Assembly: GCF_051013375.1 (NCBI RefSeq)
Contig: NZ_CP142125.1
Direction: 5' to 3' (one strand)
From: Kordia algicida
GTDB lineage: Bacteria > Bacteroidota > Bacteroidia > Flavobacteriales > Flavobacteriaceae
DNA length: 64,000 nucleotides
Made by a program: the position numbers and the translations under genes. The notes under the pieces were generated by a model, which did not search any database, had not been told where the DNA came from, and saw only the letters and a program-made list of their open reading frames with translations. Numbering within the stretch: position 1 is the stretch's first letter; every line of letters starts with the position of its first letter. Shown piece after piece: positions 16,779 through 26,258 of this stretch.

Positions 16779-18476
16779 CTAATCCCCCAAAACCTGTTCT
16801 ACACTTCCACAATTCAACATTGCGTCCCCAAAATAAGGATTTCTAATTTGTTCTTCGTCACTCAACCAATATGCACCTTTGTCATTATTTGCCATCGGAC
16901 AAAACTGAACGGTAAGTTTCTGATCGAAAATCTTAAAATGTTGTACCAATTCGATCATATGATTTGAAATGATTTGAAAACTCTTTCGTTGTTGTTCAAT
17001 TGATGTATTTTTATTGATTCCTTTAGAAGTTTTATGCAGCACTGCCCAATACGAATTTTCAGTTTTTCGTTGTGGAACGGTCAATTGTTCCAATGCTTTT
17101 CGGAAGGCTTCACTTTTTTCTGCGGATAACTTTGTGTCACTTTTTACCAAAGCATCTTTCAATGCTAAATAGGCTTTAATACTTGGTTGAAACGCTTTTT
17201 CAAAACTTGCATCAAAGGTAATGTCTTTTTTTGTTTTCGTTTCGTCTGAAACATCTTTGGAAGCATTCATCATTGATTTCTTTCCTTGTAATTGTGCTGC
17301 GGCATCTACGGTAAACGCGCCATTGGTAACAATTTCATCTGCTGAATCAATTCCTGAAATGACTTCATAACGATCTTGTATTGCATTTCCTAAAGTCACT
17401 TCTCGTGCTTCAAAAACAGGTTCAGTAGAAGCTTTTTTTACATATACAATAGAGCGTTTTCCTGTCCATAATACTGCCGATTTCGGAATAGTAAGCATTG
17501 TATTTTTAGAAATCTCTGTATCTAAAACTCCTGTCACAAACATGCCAGGTTTTAGCTTTCTATCTGCATTCTTCAAAGCTACTTTTACAGCAACGGTTCG
17601 TGTATTTGTATTCAATACAGGATCAATAAACGTAATCTTTGCAGGAATTTGCTCATTAGGATTCGCATTTGTAGTAATGGTAATATTATCGCCTTTTTTC
17701 AATTGTGAAAATTGTTTTTCATACGCATCAAAACTTGCCCAAACAGTATTCAAATTAGAAACCTTAAACAACGCGCCACCTTCCATAACATGATTTCCTT
17801 CTTCTACCATTTTTTCAGTCACAACGCCAGAAACACTCGCGTAAATTGGAAATTTATTTGTAACTTTTTTAGAAGTTTCTATTTGTTGAATTTGACTTTC
17901 AGACAGTTTCCAAAGTTTTAACTTATTTCGAACTGCTTTGTACAATTCAGGTTGCGATTCTTTCATGCGCAACGCTGTCAACAATTCTTGTTGCGTGGTA
18001 ACCAATTCGGGCGAATAAATCAACGCAATTCGTTGTCCTTTTCTGACTTCTTCGCCTGTAAGGTTTACATATAACTTTTCAATTCGTCCGCCAACATGTG
18101 CAGTTTGTATAGCATTCGTTTTTTCGTTAGGTTCAATGGTTCCGGTAAGTTTCAAACGTGTATTAGAAGCAGTTCCTTCGGAGACTTTCGTAGTTTGAAT
18201 ATTTGCCAATGCCATTGCGTTTTCCGTCATGCGAAACTCATTTGAAGACAACTCGGTTGTACGTTCTTGCGCAGGAATCAAATCCATTCCACAAATGGGA
18301 CAATCGCCTGCTTCAGGTTGTTGAATCTGCGGATGCATAGAACACGTCCAAATTGTACTTTTTTCAGTAGTTTCCGCCGTATGCGAATGTTCTTGAGTCG
18401 TTTCTCCCGAAAGGGCAAACTTCCCAATAACAATTCCCGCGAGGAGTAAAATTATATAAATAAGGTATTTTTTCAT
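16779..18476 (-). CDS. CusB-like RND periplasmic adaptor with metal-binding domain
   Basis: 565 residues. An N-terminal membrane anchor is followed by a small heavy-metal-binding domain (TCSMHPQIQ and CPICGMDL), an HlyD-like barrel-sandwich and alpha hairpin (about 100-390) and a DUF3347-like C-terminal domain (about 420-565). It links the inner-membrane pump to the TolC-like channel and probably hands over Cu(I) or Ag(I). The upstream gene ends 3 bp away, so the locus is one operon. Confidence 0.9.
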   Translation of the reverse strand: MKKYLIYIILLLAGIVIGKFALSGETTQEHSHTAETTEKSTIWTCSMHPQIQQPEAGDCPICGMDLIPAQERTTELSSNEFRMTENAMALANIQTTKVSEGTASNTRLKLTGTIEPNEKTNAIQTAHVGGRIEKLYVNLTGEEVRKGQRIALIYSPELVTTQQELLTALRMKESQPELYKAVRNKLKLWKLSESQIQQIETSKKVTNKFPIYASVSGVVTEKMVEEGNHVMEGGALFKVSNLNTVWASFDAYEKQFSQLKKGDNITITTNANPNEQIPAKITFIDPVLNTNTRTVAVKVALKNADRKLKPGMFVTGVLDTEISKNTMLTIPKSAVLWTGKRSIVYVKKASTEPVFEAREVTLGNAIQDRYEVISGIDSADEIVTNGAFTVDAAAQLQGKKSMMNASKDVSDETKTKKDITFDASFEKAFQPSIKAYLALKDALVKSDTKLSAEKSEAFRKALEQLTVPQRKTENSYWAVLHKTSKGINKNTSIEQQRKSFQIISNHMIELVQHFKIFDQKLTVQFCPMANNDKGAYWLSDEEQIRNPYFGDAMLNCGSVEQVLGD

Positions 18477-18479
18477 CGT

Positions 18480-19199
18480 CTAAAAGTATAAGTTCATCAA
18501 CATCCAAATTGCCATGATGAGCATGATGGAGTTTTCTATAAAAGTCGCTTTGGTCATGGGTAATTTAAGCGCCGTTCCCAAACAAGCACATTGTATCGCT
18601 TTTTTGTCTAATAATGCTTTGGTAACACCAATGGTGGTGATTCCCAAAATAATTACCGTGATAATTAATGCGATCGGAATTTCAAATCGGAATAAAAACA
18701 TAAGTCCTAAAGCAACTTCAATAAATGGATAGATCCATGCATAGATTGGAATTTGTTTTGCTAGCGGATCGTACATTTGAAACGAATTGGGAAAACCTTT
18801 GTAATCTAAGAATTTAAAGAAGCTAAACACCACATAAAAAAGTCCCATAAAATCTAACATAAATGCTGATGTAGACCAATTATTGACATGCATTAAAATA
18901 CTTGCGGTTGTGATGTAGAAAAAGATCAGAAACAACGGAAATAGTTGTTTGAGTTCGCTTTTTTCTTCGGTTGCAACCGAAGAAAATAGATTTTCTGATT
19001 TCTCTTGAACCGTATATTTTTCAGGCAATGCCGATTGCAAAATCGCAGGATCGAGTGGAGTAGAAGCTTCCACAATTGCTTCTGAGGTTTCTAGGTTTAC
19101 AGTTGCTTTGTTCACTGAATCTAGCTCATTTAAAAGCTTTTCGACCTTAGTTCGGCAACCGTTGCACGTCATTCCGTTAATGATATAAGTTTGTTTCAT
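18480..19199 (-). CDS. HMA domain fused to a MauE/DoxX-like membrane domain
   Basis: 239 residues: an HMA domain (1-68, GMTCNGC with Cys12 and Cys15), a linker and then five hydrophobic helices with the MauE-like stretch CACLGTALKLPMTKATF. Fusions of this kind accompany Bacteroidota metal-efflux operons. A role in presenting metal or maintaining redox state at the membrane is inferred. Confidence 0.85.
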   Translation of the reverse strand: MKQTYIINGMTCNGCRTKVEKLLNELDSVNKATVNLETSEAIVEASTPLDPAILQSALPEKYTVQEKSENLFSSVATEEKSELKQLFPLFLIFFYITTASILMHVNNWSTSAFMLDFMGLFYVVFSFFKFLDYKGFPNSFQMYDPLAKQIPIYAWIYPFIEVALGLMFLFRFEIPIALIITVIILGITTIGVTKALLDKKAIQCACLGTALKLPMTKATFIENSIMLIMAIWMLMNLYF

Positions 19200-19205
19200 G
19201 TTGTT

Positions 19206-20429
19206 TTAATTTGCGATTAAAAATTCAATCATCGCCATACTAACCAAGGTTGTATTGACGTCTTTTACTTTTTGCATTTCAAAGCCAAGTTTTAGTTGAT
19301 CGAGTGCTAACAATTGTTCAAAGTCCATTTTGGCAGTTTGGTACGCTGCTAAGATGACTTCTTTGGCTTGATCTGCTTGTAAACTGTTTTCTTCTTGTGT
19401 TTTCATACTTTCTGTAGCATTTTTCAACCTGTTTTTTGCTTGTTGTAAAGCAATTAACAACTGATTTTTTACGGTTGTTTTAGATTGAATAATTGCTTCT
19501 TGTTCAAGCTGTATTTGCTTTTGCTTCGCAATATGTCGCTTGTTAAACAACGGAATCGACACAGAAACCATTGGCATAATGATGTCTTTTCCATTATCAG
19601 GTAATGCAATTCCTGAACGTTCTGCCACCAGTACATAATCGAGTCCGAAACCAATTGTTGGATTTCCTTCTTTTTTGGCAACGATTTCCGATTGTTGCAA
19701 AGCAATTTCCTGCGCATCCAATTGTTGTAACTTTGGATGATTTGCTACAGTTTCAACCGTTGTAAAGAGCGTTGTTTGTGCTATTTCCAATGAATCTAAT
19801 TGCAAAACTTCCGTAGTAATAGGTTTGTTCAACAGTAAATTAAATTGTGCTTTTTGACTTTGAATGTCTTCTGATATTGCTTGAAATTGTTGTTGTAATT
19901 CATTCTTTTTCATTTTAATATGCAATACATCCACCATATTTGTACGATTGTTTTCGAGTTCATTTAACGCCAATTTTTCATAGGTATCTAAAATTTCAAT
20001 GTGTTGCTGTGTGATTTTTAGTTTTTGTTGCAACTCAAACAAGTTGTAGTACGCTATTTTTACATTCAGCGAAAGCTGTCGTTTTAAAAAATCAATTTCA
20101 CTTTCTTTGGCTTTTGCTAACAATCGCGCGTTTTCTTTTTTCGCCGAAAGCGTTCCAAACCACGGAATTTTTTGACTTGCCGAGAATCGTGCGCGTTGTG
20201 GTCCAACTCTTGTTTCTACAGCTTGCGCAAATACTCCAACGCCCAATTGTGTGTTGGGCAAACTTCCAACTTCGTTTACTTTTTCTAGCGCGCTTTCGTA
20301 TTGCAATTGCTTAGCTAAAATTTCAGAACTATTCTTTTCGGCTTCCGCCAGATAGTCCGCTAGGGTTTGCCCATTTGCGATATGGACAACCAATAAACAA
20401 CCAATAATGTATGTAAAACTATACTTCAT
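19206..20429 (-). CDS. TolC-family outer-membrane efflux protein (CusC/CzcC-like)
   Basis: 407 residues with a signal peptide (ends IANGQ) and two long coiled-coil repeats typical of the OEP family (EAEKNSSEILAKQLQYE; the second ends near FEQLLALDQLKLG). It forms the outer-membrane channel for the pump. Its start overlaps the pump gene's 3' end by 11 bp. Confidence 0.9.
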   Translation of the reverse strand: MKYSFTYIIGCLLVVHIANGQTLADYLAEAEKNSSEILAKQLQYESALEKVNEVGSLPNTQLGVGVFAQAVETRVGPQRARFSASQKIPWFGTLSAKKENARLLAKAKESEIDFLKRQLSLNVKIAYYNLFELQQKLKITQQHIEILDTYEKLALNELENNRTNMVDVLHIKMKKNELQQQFQAISEDIQSQKAQFNLLLNKPITTEVLQLDSLEIAQTTLFTTVETVANHPKLQQLDAQEIALQQSEIVAKKEGNPTIGFGLDYVLVAERSGIALPDNGKDIIMPMVSVSIPLFNKRHIAKQKQIQLEQEAIIQSKTTVKNQLLIALQQAKNRLKNATESMKTQEENSLQADQAKEVILAAYQTAKMDFEQLLALDQLKLGFEMQKVKDVNTTLVSMAMIEFLIAN

Positions 20430-23400
20430 TTGTATTACTTTTTAATTGAATTTCTTGATGCCAACTGTATAAAACGGGCACGACAAATAAGGTAATTAAC
20501 GCGATCAACATGCCGCCAAAACTTGGAATCGCCATTGGAATCATGATATCGCTTCCGCGTCCTGTAGACGTAAGTATTGGTAATAATGCTAGCAAAGTTG
20601 TGGCAGTCGTCATTAAACAAGGACGAATTCGTTTTTTTCCAGCTTCTACAACGGCATTTTGAATACTTTCTTTGGTATTTGGAAGTTTCTTATCGAAGTT
20701 TTGCTTTAAATAGGTTGCCATAATCACGCCATCATCGGTAGCAATTCCGAATAAGGCAATAAATCCTACCCAAACCGCAACACTAAGGTTGATGGTTTTT
20801 ATGTGAAACAACTCACGAATGTTACTGCCAAAGACTTCAATATTGAGAAACCACGGTTGTCCGTACAACCAAATCATGAGGAAACCACCAGCAAAAGCAA
20901 CGGCGATTCCCACAAAAATAAAGAGTGAAGTTGCCACCGATTTGAATTGAAAGTACAGAATCAAAAAGATAATGAGCAATACTATTGGCACAATAATCAA
21001 CAAGGTTTTTTCGGCACGTACTTGTTGTTCGTACGTTCCCGAAAATTCATAGTTGACACCTTTTGGAACGATTAAACTTCCATTGTCAATCTTTTCTTTG
21101 AGGAGTTGTTGTAATTGTTCCACCAAGTTTACTTCGGCAATGTCTGCTTGTTTGTTGAATAATACGTAACTCACTAGAAACGTATCTTCACTTTTAATCA
21201 TTTGTGGACCTTTTTCATAACCAATGGTTACGACTTCTTTTAGTAAGATTTCAGAACCGTTTGGCAACGGAATGTAGATGTTTTCCAAGTCATTCGGATT
21301 GGCACGCAATTCTCTCGGATAGCGCACACGTACATTGTATCGTTCGCGACCTTCAATGGTTTGTGTGACTATTTTTCCGCCAATGGCAATTTCCAAAATG
21401 TCTTGTACCGCTTTGATAGACAATCCGTAGCGTGCAATTTCTTCACGATTGATGTCGAGAATTAGATACGGTTTTCCGATTAAGCGTTCTGCAAAAACGG
21501 TTTCTTTTTTGACTTCAGGAACTTCTTGTAAGATGCTTTCTAGTTGCAATCCAAAGCTTTCTATCTGCTCCAAGTTTTGTCCTTTAATCTTGATTCCCAT
21601 TGGCGAACGCATGCCCGTTTGCAACATGATGAGGCGCGTTTCAATAGGTTGTAGTTTTGGCGCTGACGTTATACTTGGGAGTTTGGTGTTTTGCACAATT
21701 TCGTTCCAAATGTCGTCTGGCGATTTGATATGTGGTCGCCAATTGCGATAGAATTCTCCGTTGTCGTCTGGAATTAGGTTTTTTGCTTTTATGTTTTTTG
21801 TAGTGGATCTCGATACAACGCTCGTTCCTTGCGCCACTCGATCTGACGTTTGGTTTTCGTTTGTCACATCTACGGAAGTGGCATTACTATTTTCATTAGT
21901 CAGCGTACTGAGCGGAGCCGAAGCACGCATTATAAATTCACCAGCATCATTTACTTTAAAACGAATCGGTTTGCCATTTTCATCCGTAATGTATTCAGAT
22001 TTGTAGTGAATGATGTTTTCATACATTGACAACGGCGCAGGATCTAACGCACTTTCTACGCGACCCGCTTTTCCAACTACCGTTTCTATTTCAGGAATGT
22101 TGGCAACTGCCATGTCCAATTGCTGTAAGATTTGTTTGTTTTCTTCAATTCCCGCATGTGGAAGCGACGTTGGCATGAGTAAAAACGACCCTTCATCCAA
22201 AGCTGGCATGAATTCTTTTCCTGTGTTTCGCCAAATGGAAATGCCAGCAAGAAGTATCAATAGTGGCAGACTTAAAAATAGCATTTTGTGTGTTAACGCC
22301 CAACGCAATAATCGTTCGTAATAGTTGATGAACAAAGAGAACGTTCCAATGACAATTGTACACGTCAGCGCGACAAATATAAAGTTTGTTCCCAGAGCAT
22401 TTGTGTATCCCAAAGGTCGCCAATATAAGGTAAGAAGGATTAATAACGCTCCAATTGCCGTAACAATATGTACTTGCTTTTTTGTTTTTTGTGTGATGAT
22501 ACGTTGTGCTTCTAACAGATTTACAATTCCGAAGATTATAAGTGCAATCGCGATGTAAAATCCTGAAATGATTCCATAGATCGCAAGAAGAATAAGCACG
22601 ATGTTTAGAGTGATATTTAACTTTTTTCGTACTAATTTCCAACTAAAAACCCAAGCTGCCAATGCTGGTAAGACGAATAACGTAATAATAATTGCCGAAA
22701 TCAACGCCATTGTTTTGGTAAATGCCAACGGACTGAATAGTTTTCCTTCTGCACCAACAAGCATAAATACAGGAATGAAACTGACGATAGTGGTTAGCAC
22801 TGCCGTGAGAATAGCGCCTGAAACTTCTGAAGTTGCTTTGTAAACCAGTGAATTGATCGGTGTGTTTTTAGTGTCTTTTTCTAGATGTCGCGTGATGTTT
22901 TCTATAAGTACGATTCCCATATCGACCATGGTACCAATAGCGATAGCAATTCCAGAAAGTGCGACAATATTTGCGTCTACATTTCCAAGTTTCATTGTTA
23001 CAAAAACCAAGAGAACCGCTACTGGCAAAATACTTGCAATTAGGAATGAAGCACGAAGATTAAACACCATAATAATAATGATGAGCAAGGTAATAAGGAT
23101 TTCGAGCGATAGCGCATCTTCAAGCGTGTGTAAGGTTTCTTGAATGAGTTCAGTACGATCGTAAAACGGCACAATAGTAAGTTGCGAAGTACGTCCGTCT
23201 TGCAATACTTTAGAAGGCAATCCGCTAGCAATGGTTTGTATTTTGTTTTTTACATTGTTGATGACTTGCATCGGATTTGCACCATAACGCGCTACCACAA
23301 CACCGCCTGCAACTTCAGCACCTTCTTTGTCGAGAATACCACGTCGTTCTGCTGGACCGAGATAGACTTTTGCCACATCTTTGACCAAGACTGGCGTAAA

Positions 23401-24210
23401 TCCTTCCGATTTGATAGCCGTATTTTCAATATCTGCAATCGATTTTACATAACCCAAGCCACGTACTACGTATTCTGCACGATTGATTTCTAAGGTTTTT
23501 GCGCCAATTTCTTTGTTGGTATTCCGAATTGCATTCACAACTTGTGCCAATGTGATGTTGTATTTTTTGAGAACATCAGGTTGTACATCTATTTGATATT
23601 CTTGAATGTATCCGCCAATGGATGCAACTTCCGACACATCGGTTGCGCTAGATAAGGCAGGTTTTACGTAGTAGTCTTGAATGCTGCGAAGTTCTTGCAA
23701 ATCCCAACCGCCTGTAACGTTTCCGTGTTCGTCTCTGCCTTCTAGTGTATACCAATATATTTGTCCTAAACCTGTGGCGTCTGGTCCAAGCGTTGGTTGT
23801 ACACCTTCGGGAAGTAAGGAACTTGGTAAAGCGTTGAGTTTTTCTAAGATGCGACTGCGACTCCAATAGAAATCAACCTCATCGTCAAAGATGATATAGA
23901 TGCTTGAAAATCCAAACATAGACGAACTGCGCACGGTTTTTACACCAGGAATTCCCATCAATGTTGTGGTTAGCGGATAGGTAATTTGATCTTCAATGTC
24001 TTTTGGTGAGCGACCTTGCCATTTGGTAAATACGATTTGTTGGTTTTCGCCAATGTCAGGAATGGCGTCTACAGCCACGGCATTTTTTGGAAAATCTCCA
24101 AGCTTCCAATTGAATGGTGCAGTACTGAGTCCGAAACCAATAATAGTAACGAGTAGGAGTACAGCGACAAGCTTGTGTTGTATTAGAAATTTGATGCTTT
24201 TGTTGAGCAT
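20419..24210 (-). CDS. CusA/CzcA-family heavy-metal RND efflux pump
   Basis: 1263 residues, longer than the usual 1030-1050. It starts with the family segment MLNKSIKFLIQHKLVAVLLL, followed by porter loops (GRSPKDIEDQITYPLTT) and a proton-relay helix (IAIAIGTMVDMGIVLIENI). Two insertions explain the length: extra hydrophobic helices at about 540-640, which I believe also occur in other Bacteroidota CusA proteins, and residues about 758-807 (SAPLSTLTNEN to VVSRSTT), whose DNA at 21790-21935 looks like intergenic palindromic repeat read in frame. The metal is probably Cu or Ag, given the adaptor domain and HMA partners. Confidence 0.92.
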   Translation of the reverse strand: MLNKSIKFLIQHKLVAVLLLVTIIGFGLSTAPFNWKLGDFPKNAVAVDAIPDIGENQQIVFTKWQGRSPKDIEDQITYPLTTTLMGIPGVKTVRSSSMFGFSSIYIIFDDEVDFYWSRSRILEKLNALPSSLLPEGVQPTLGPDATGLGQIYWYTLEGRDEHGNVTGGWDLQELRSIQDYYVKPALSSATDVSEVASIGGYIQEYQIDVQPDVLKKYNITLAQVVNAIRNTNKEIGAKTLEINRAEYVVRGLGYVKSIADIENTAIKSEGFTPVLVKDVAKVYLGPAERRGILDKEGAEVAGGVVVARYGANPMQVINNVKNKIQTIASGLPSKVLQDGRTSQLTIVPFYDRTELIQETLHTLEDALSLEILITLLIIIIMVFNLRASFLIASILPVAVLLVFVTMKLGNVDANIVALSGIAIAIGTMVDMGIVLIENITRHLEKDTKNTPINSLVYKATSEVSGAILTAVLTTIVSFIPVFMLVGAEGKLFSPLAFTKTMALISAIIITLFVLPALAAWVFSWKLVRKKLNITLNIVLILLAIYGIISGFYIAIALIIFGIVNLLEAQRIITQKTKKQVHIVTAIGALLILLTLYWRPLGYTNALGTNFIFVALTCTIVIGTFSLFINYYERLLRWALTHKMLFLSLPLLILLAGISIWRNTGKEFMPALDEGSFLLMPTSLPHAGIEENKQILQQLDMAVANIPEIETVVGKAGRVESALDPAPLSMYENIIHYKSEYITDENGKPIRFKVNDAGEFIMRASAPLSTLTNENSNATSVDVTNENQTSDRVAQGTSVVSRSTTKNIKAKNLIPDDNGEFYRNWRPHIKSPDDIWNEIVQNTKLPSITSAPKLQPIETRLIMLQTGMRSPMGIKIKGQNLEQIESFGLQLESILQEVPEVKKETVFAERLIGKPYLILDINREEIARYGLSIKAVQDILEIAIGGKIVTQTIEGRERYNVRVRYPRELRANPNDLENIYIPLPNGSEILLKEVVTIGYEKGPQMIKSEDTFLVSYVLFNKQADIAEVNLVEQLQQLLKEKIDNGSLIVPKGVNYEFSGTYEQQVRAEKTLLIIVPIVLLIIFLILYFQFKSVATSLFIFVGIAVAFAGGFLMIWLYGQPWFLNIEVFGSNIRELFHIKTINLSVAVWVGFIALFGIATDDGVIMATYLKQNFDKKLPNTKESIQNAVVEAGKKRIRPCLMTTATTLLALLPILTSTGRGSDIMIPMAIPSFGGMLIALITLFVVPVLYSWHQEIQLKSNTNEV
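21790..21935. repeat. Repeat-like insert inside the pump gene
   Basis: The segment contains CTCGATACAACGCTCGTTCC with GCGCCACTCGAT, and later CTGAGCGGAGCCGAAGCAC. I recognise these as hallmarks of non-coding flavobacterial intergenic repeats. It is free of stops on the coding strand and adds roughly 48 residues in a variable periplasmic loop just before LIPDDNGEFYRNWRP. Confidence 0.6.
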
Positions 24211-24309
24211 GAATGTTGATATTTATAGATACATTTTTTTGAATGTATTGCATAGCAATAGTGTTTCCATAAGAAGCATCTTAGGAACTGTACATGTGTA
24301 CTATATATA

Positions 24310-24720
24310 TCAAATAAGGAAAGTTTCATCAAGCAATTGTATGTCCTTTATTAATGGTGGTGGCACATATGGTTTGTAGATCGCTTTCTCTGTATCTTCC
24401 GTTGGAAGCACATAAATGTAGCTGTATACAAATGCGTTGATGAATGTGTGTGTAATGAAAGAAGCTTCTTGTGATGAAGACAATTCATCCTGACCTTGTA
24501 TGAAGGTAGAAATGTCGTCACAACAGGAAGACTTTTGAAACGTAGTTTGCTCGGAATTGTTATTGTCAACTTCCATTCCGCAAGTTTCTGCAGGTATTCC
24601 AATTGAAAAACTAACAGGAACACCACCACAAGTATGTTTGTTTATGGTGAATGAAAACGTTGAGAATAGCATTAAGAATGCAAGTGCAACGGCGCTGATA
24701 TGTTTTAAAAATTGAAACAT
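24310..24720 (-). CDS. HYC_CC_PP family protein
   Basis: 136 residues with a signal peptide. The name-giving motifs are present in variant form: NKHTCGG near the N-terminus, SSCCDD in the middle and YVPPPLIKDIQLLDETFLI at the end. The family is confined to Bacteroidota and goes with metal-efflux operons; the Cys pairs suggest metal binding. It precedes the pump gene by 99 bp and is probably the first gene of the operon. Confidence 0.85.
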   Translation of the reverse strand: MFQFLKHISAVALAFLMLFSTFSFTINKHTCGGVPVSFSIGIPAETCGMEVDNNNSEQTTFQKSSCCDDISTFIQGQDELSSSQEASFITHTFINAFVYSYIYVLPTEDTEKAIYKPYVPPPLIKDIQLLDETFLI

Positions 24721-24726
24721 GAGTCA

Positions 24727-24734
24727 CAAAGATA
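24727..24734 (-). promoter_or_regulatory. -7 element directly before the efflux operon
   Basis: On the minus strand TATCTTTG, a perfect TAnnTTTG, ends 6 bp before the ATG at 24720. The transcript would be leaderless or nearly so. Its -33 region falls inside the 16-bp tandem array. Confidence 0.45.
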
Positions 24735-24742
24735 CGATTTTA

Positions 24743-25444
24743 TTTTGGATCGCTTTGCTTTTGGATCGCTTTGCTTTTGGATCGCTTCGCTTTTGGATCG
24801 CTTTGCTTTTGGATCGCTTTGCTTTTGGATCGCTTTGCTTTTGGATCGCTTTGCTTTTGGATCGCTTTGCTTTTGGATCGCTTCGCTTTTGGATCGCTTC
24901 GCTTTTTGATCGCTTCGCTTTTGGATCGCTTTGCTTTTGGATCGCTTCGCTTTTTGATCGCTTCGCTTTTGGATCGCTTCGCTTTTGGATCGCTTCGCTT
25001 TTGGATCGCTTCGCTTTTGGATCGCTTCGCTTTTGGATCGCTTTGCTTTTGGATCGCTTCGCTTTTGGATCGCTTTGCTTTTGGATCGCTTTGCTTTTGG
25101 ATCGCTTCGCTTTTGGATCGCTTTGCTTTTGGATCGCTTCGCTTTTGGATCGCTTTGCTTTTGGATCGCTTTGCTTTTGGATCGCTTCGCTTTTGGATCG
25201 CTTCGCTTTTGGATCGCTTCGCTTTTTGATCGCTTCGCTTTTTGATCGCTTCGCTTTTGGATCGCTTTGCTTTTGGATCGCTTTGCTTTTGGATCGCTTC
25301 GCTTTTTGATCGCTTCGCTTTTGGATCGCTTTGCTTTTGGATCGCTTCGCTTTTGGATCGCTTCGCTTTTGGATCGCTTCGCTTTTGGATCGCTTTGCTT
25401 TTGGATCGCTTTGCTTTTGGATCGCTTTGCTTTTGGATCGCTTC
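24743..25444. repeat. 16-bp tandem array, about 44 copies
   Basis: The unit is TTTTGGATCGCTTYGC (TTTTTGATCGC in some copies), strictly 16-bp spaced over 702 bp. Copies differ only at T/C (CTTTGC or CTTCGC) and G/T positions. Because 16 is not a multiple of 3 and the unit lacks stops, long open frames of FGSLCFWIA or DPKAKRSKS type appear in several frames; these are artefacts. It starts in the promoter region of the metal-efflux operon. Confidence 0.95.
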
Positions 25445-25480
25445 CTTTCGACTTCGCTCAAGGTAAACGCTTTTTAATTT

Positions 25481-25650
25481 ACCCATAACCCATAACCCAT
25501 AACCCATAACCCATAACCCATAACCCATAACCCATAACCCATAACCCATAACCCATAACCCATAACCCACAACCCATAACCCAAAACCCACAACCCAAAA
25601 CCCAAAACCCAAAACCAAAAACCAAAAACCAAAAACCAAAAACCAAAAAA
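25481..25650. repeat. Heptanucleotide array CCCATAA decaying to CCAAAA
   Basis: About a dozen perfect (CCCATAA) units give way to CCCACAA, CCCAAAA and finally CCAAAAA. The other strand, TTATGGG, looks telomere-like. No gene overlaps it. Confidence 0.95.
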
Positions 25651-25681
25651 AAGCAAACCATTACAGTTTGCTCTTTTTTCT
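25651..25681 (-). terminator. Terminator of the lanthipeptide precursor genes
   Basis: GCAAAC and GTTTGC pair around CATTACA. On the minus strand the stem is followed by a T run. It sits 18 bp after the last precursor stop. Confidence 0.75.
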
Positions 25682-25698
25682 CTAGTAAATATACATTA

Positions 25699-25923
25699 TT
25701 AGCAGATTGGACGTGTTGCGTAATCTACTTCGTTTGTTTTACAGCGTTCTCTGGAATTGTATGTACATTCAGGTCCTGCTTCTGTGCAAACAATTGTTTG
25801 TGGTCCTGTACCACATTGGTAGTAATATCGTGTGAGTCTTGCTCCGCCGATAACTCCGTTTTTGTTAAGATTAGAAATTGTTGATTTGTTTACACTTAAG
25901 TTTTTTAAGTTCTTTTTTTTCAT
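25699..25923 (-). CDS. Class I lanthipeptide-type precursor 1
   Basis: 74 residues from the ATG at 25923 (MKKKNLKNLSVNKSTISNLN), chosen because both paralogues start the same way. The leader ends in a double glycine (VIGG). The core has five Cys with many Ser/Thr and ends CKTNEVDYATRPIC, shared with both neighbours. No LanB, LanC, radical SAM or protease-exporter gene is in the window, so modification must occur in trans. The lanthionine nature is inferred from the leader. Confidence 0.8.
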   Translation of the reverse strand: MKKKNLKNLSVNKSTISNLNKNGVIGGARLTRYYYQCGTGPQTIVCTEAGPECTYNSRERCKTNEVDYATRPIC

Positions 25924-25975
25924 GGTTGTTGATTTATAATAATTTATGGTATTTACTTTTTTATTAATTGCTTTA

Positions 25976-26215
25976 CTAGCAAATAGGTCGTGTTTCTGTA
26001 TCCAACTCATTGGTTTTACAAACAGCCGCAGTACACGCTTCTATAGAGTCGCATGCCATTAATTGCGAGCAACCTGTTTTGGTTTGCTGTGGTAATGGAA
26101 CAGGAATCGGGCAAATAAAAATTGTTCTGTACGCTCCACCCAAAATATTTTGTTGGTTTAAGCTGGAGATTGTCGATTTGTTAATGTTTAGGTTTTTTAG
26201 ATTCTTTTTTTTCAT
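25976..26215 (-). CDS. Class I lanthipeptide-type precursor 2
   Basis: 79 residues. Leader MKKKNLKNLNINKSTISSLN to ILGG. The core contains CPIPVP, six Cys in all and the common end CKTNELDTETRPIC. Closest to precursor 3. The gap to precursor 1 is 52 bp. Confidence 0.8.
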   Translation of the reverse strand: MKKKNLKNLNINKSTISSLNQQNILGGAYRTIFICPIPVPLPQQTKTGCSQLMACDSIEACTAAVCKTNELDTETRPIC

Positions 26216-26258
26216 GACGCTGTGATTTTAGTGTTTTCTTTTGAGTTCTTTTAATGAT

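Noticed and set aside
22193..22642. 149-codon minus-strand frame inside the efflux pump
   Set aside because: Different frame of the same strand as the pump gene, which is well supported by RND motifs.
24743..25444. CRISPR array
   Set aside because: The 16-bp units are contiguous with no unique spacers and no cas genes nearby.
24719..25639. Several long open frames on both strands (repeats of FGSLCFWIA or DPKAKRSKS)
   Set aside because: They arise because the 16-bp unit lacks stop codons and rotates through frames; no start context, no domain, and all frames are open alike.
25481..25650. True telomere or linear chromosome end
   Set aside because: Single-copy genes continue on both sides and the tract decays into other simple repeats; only a resemblance.
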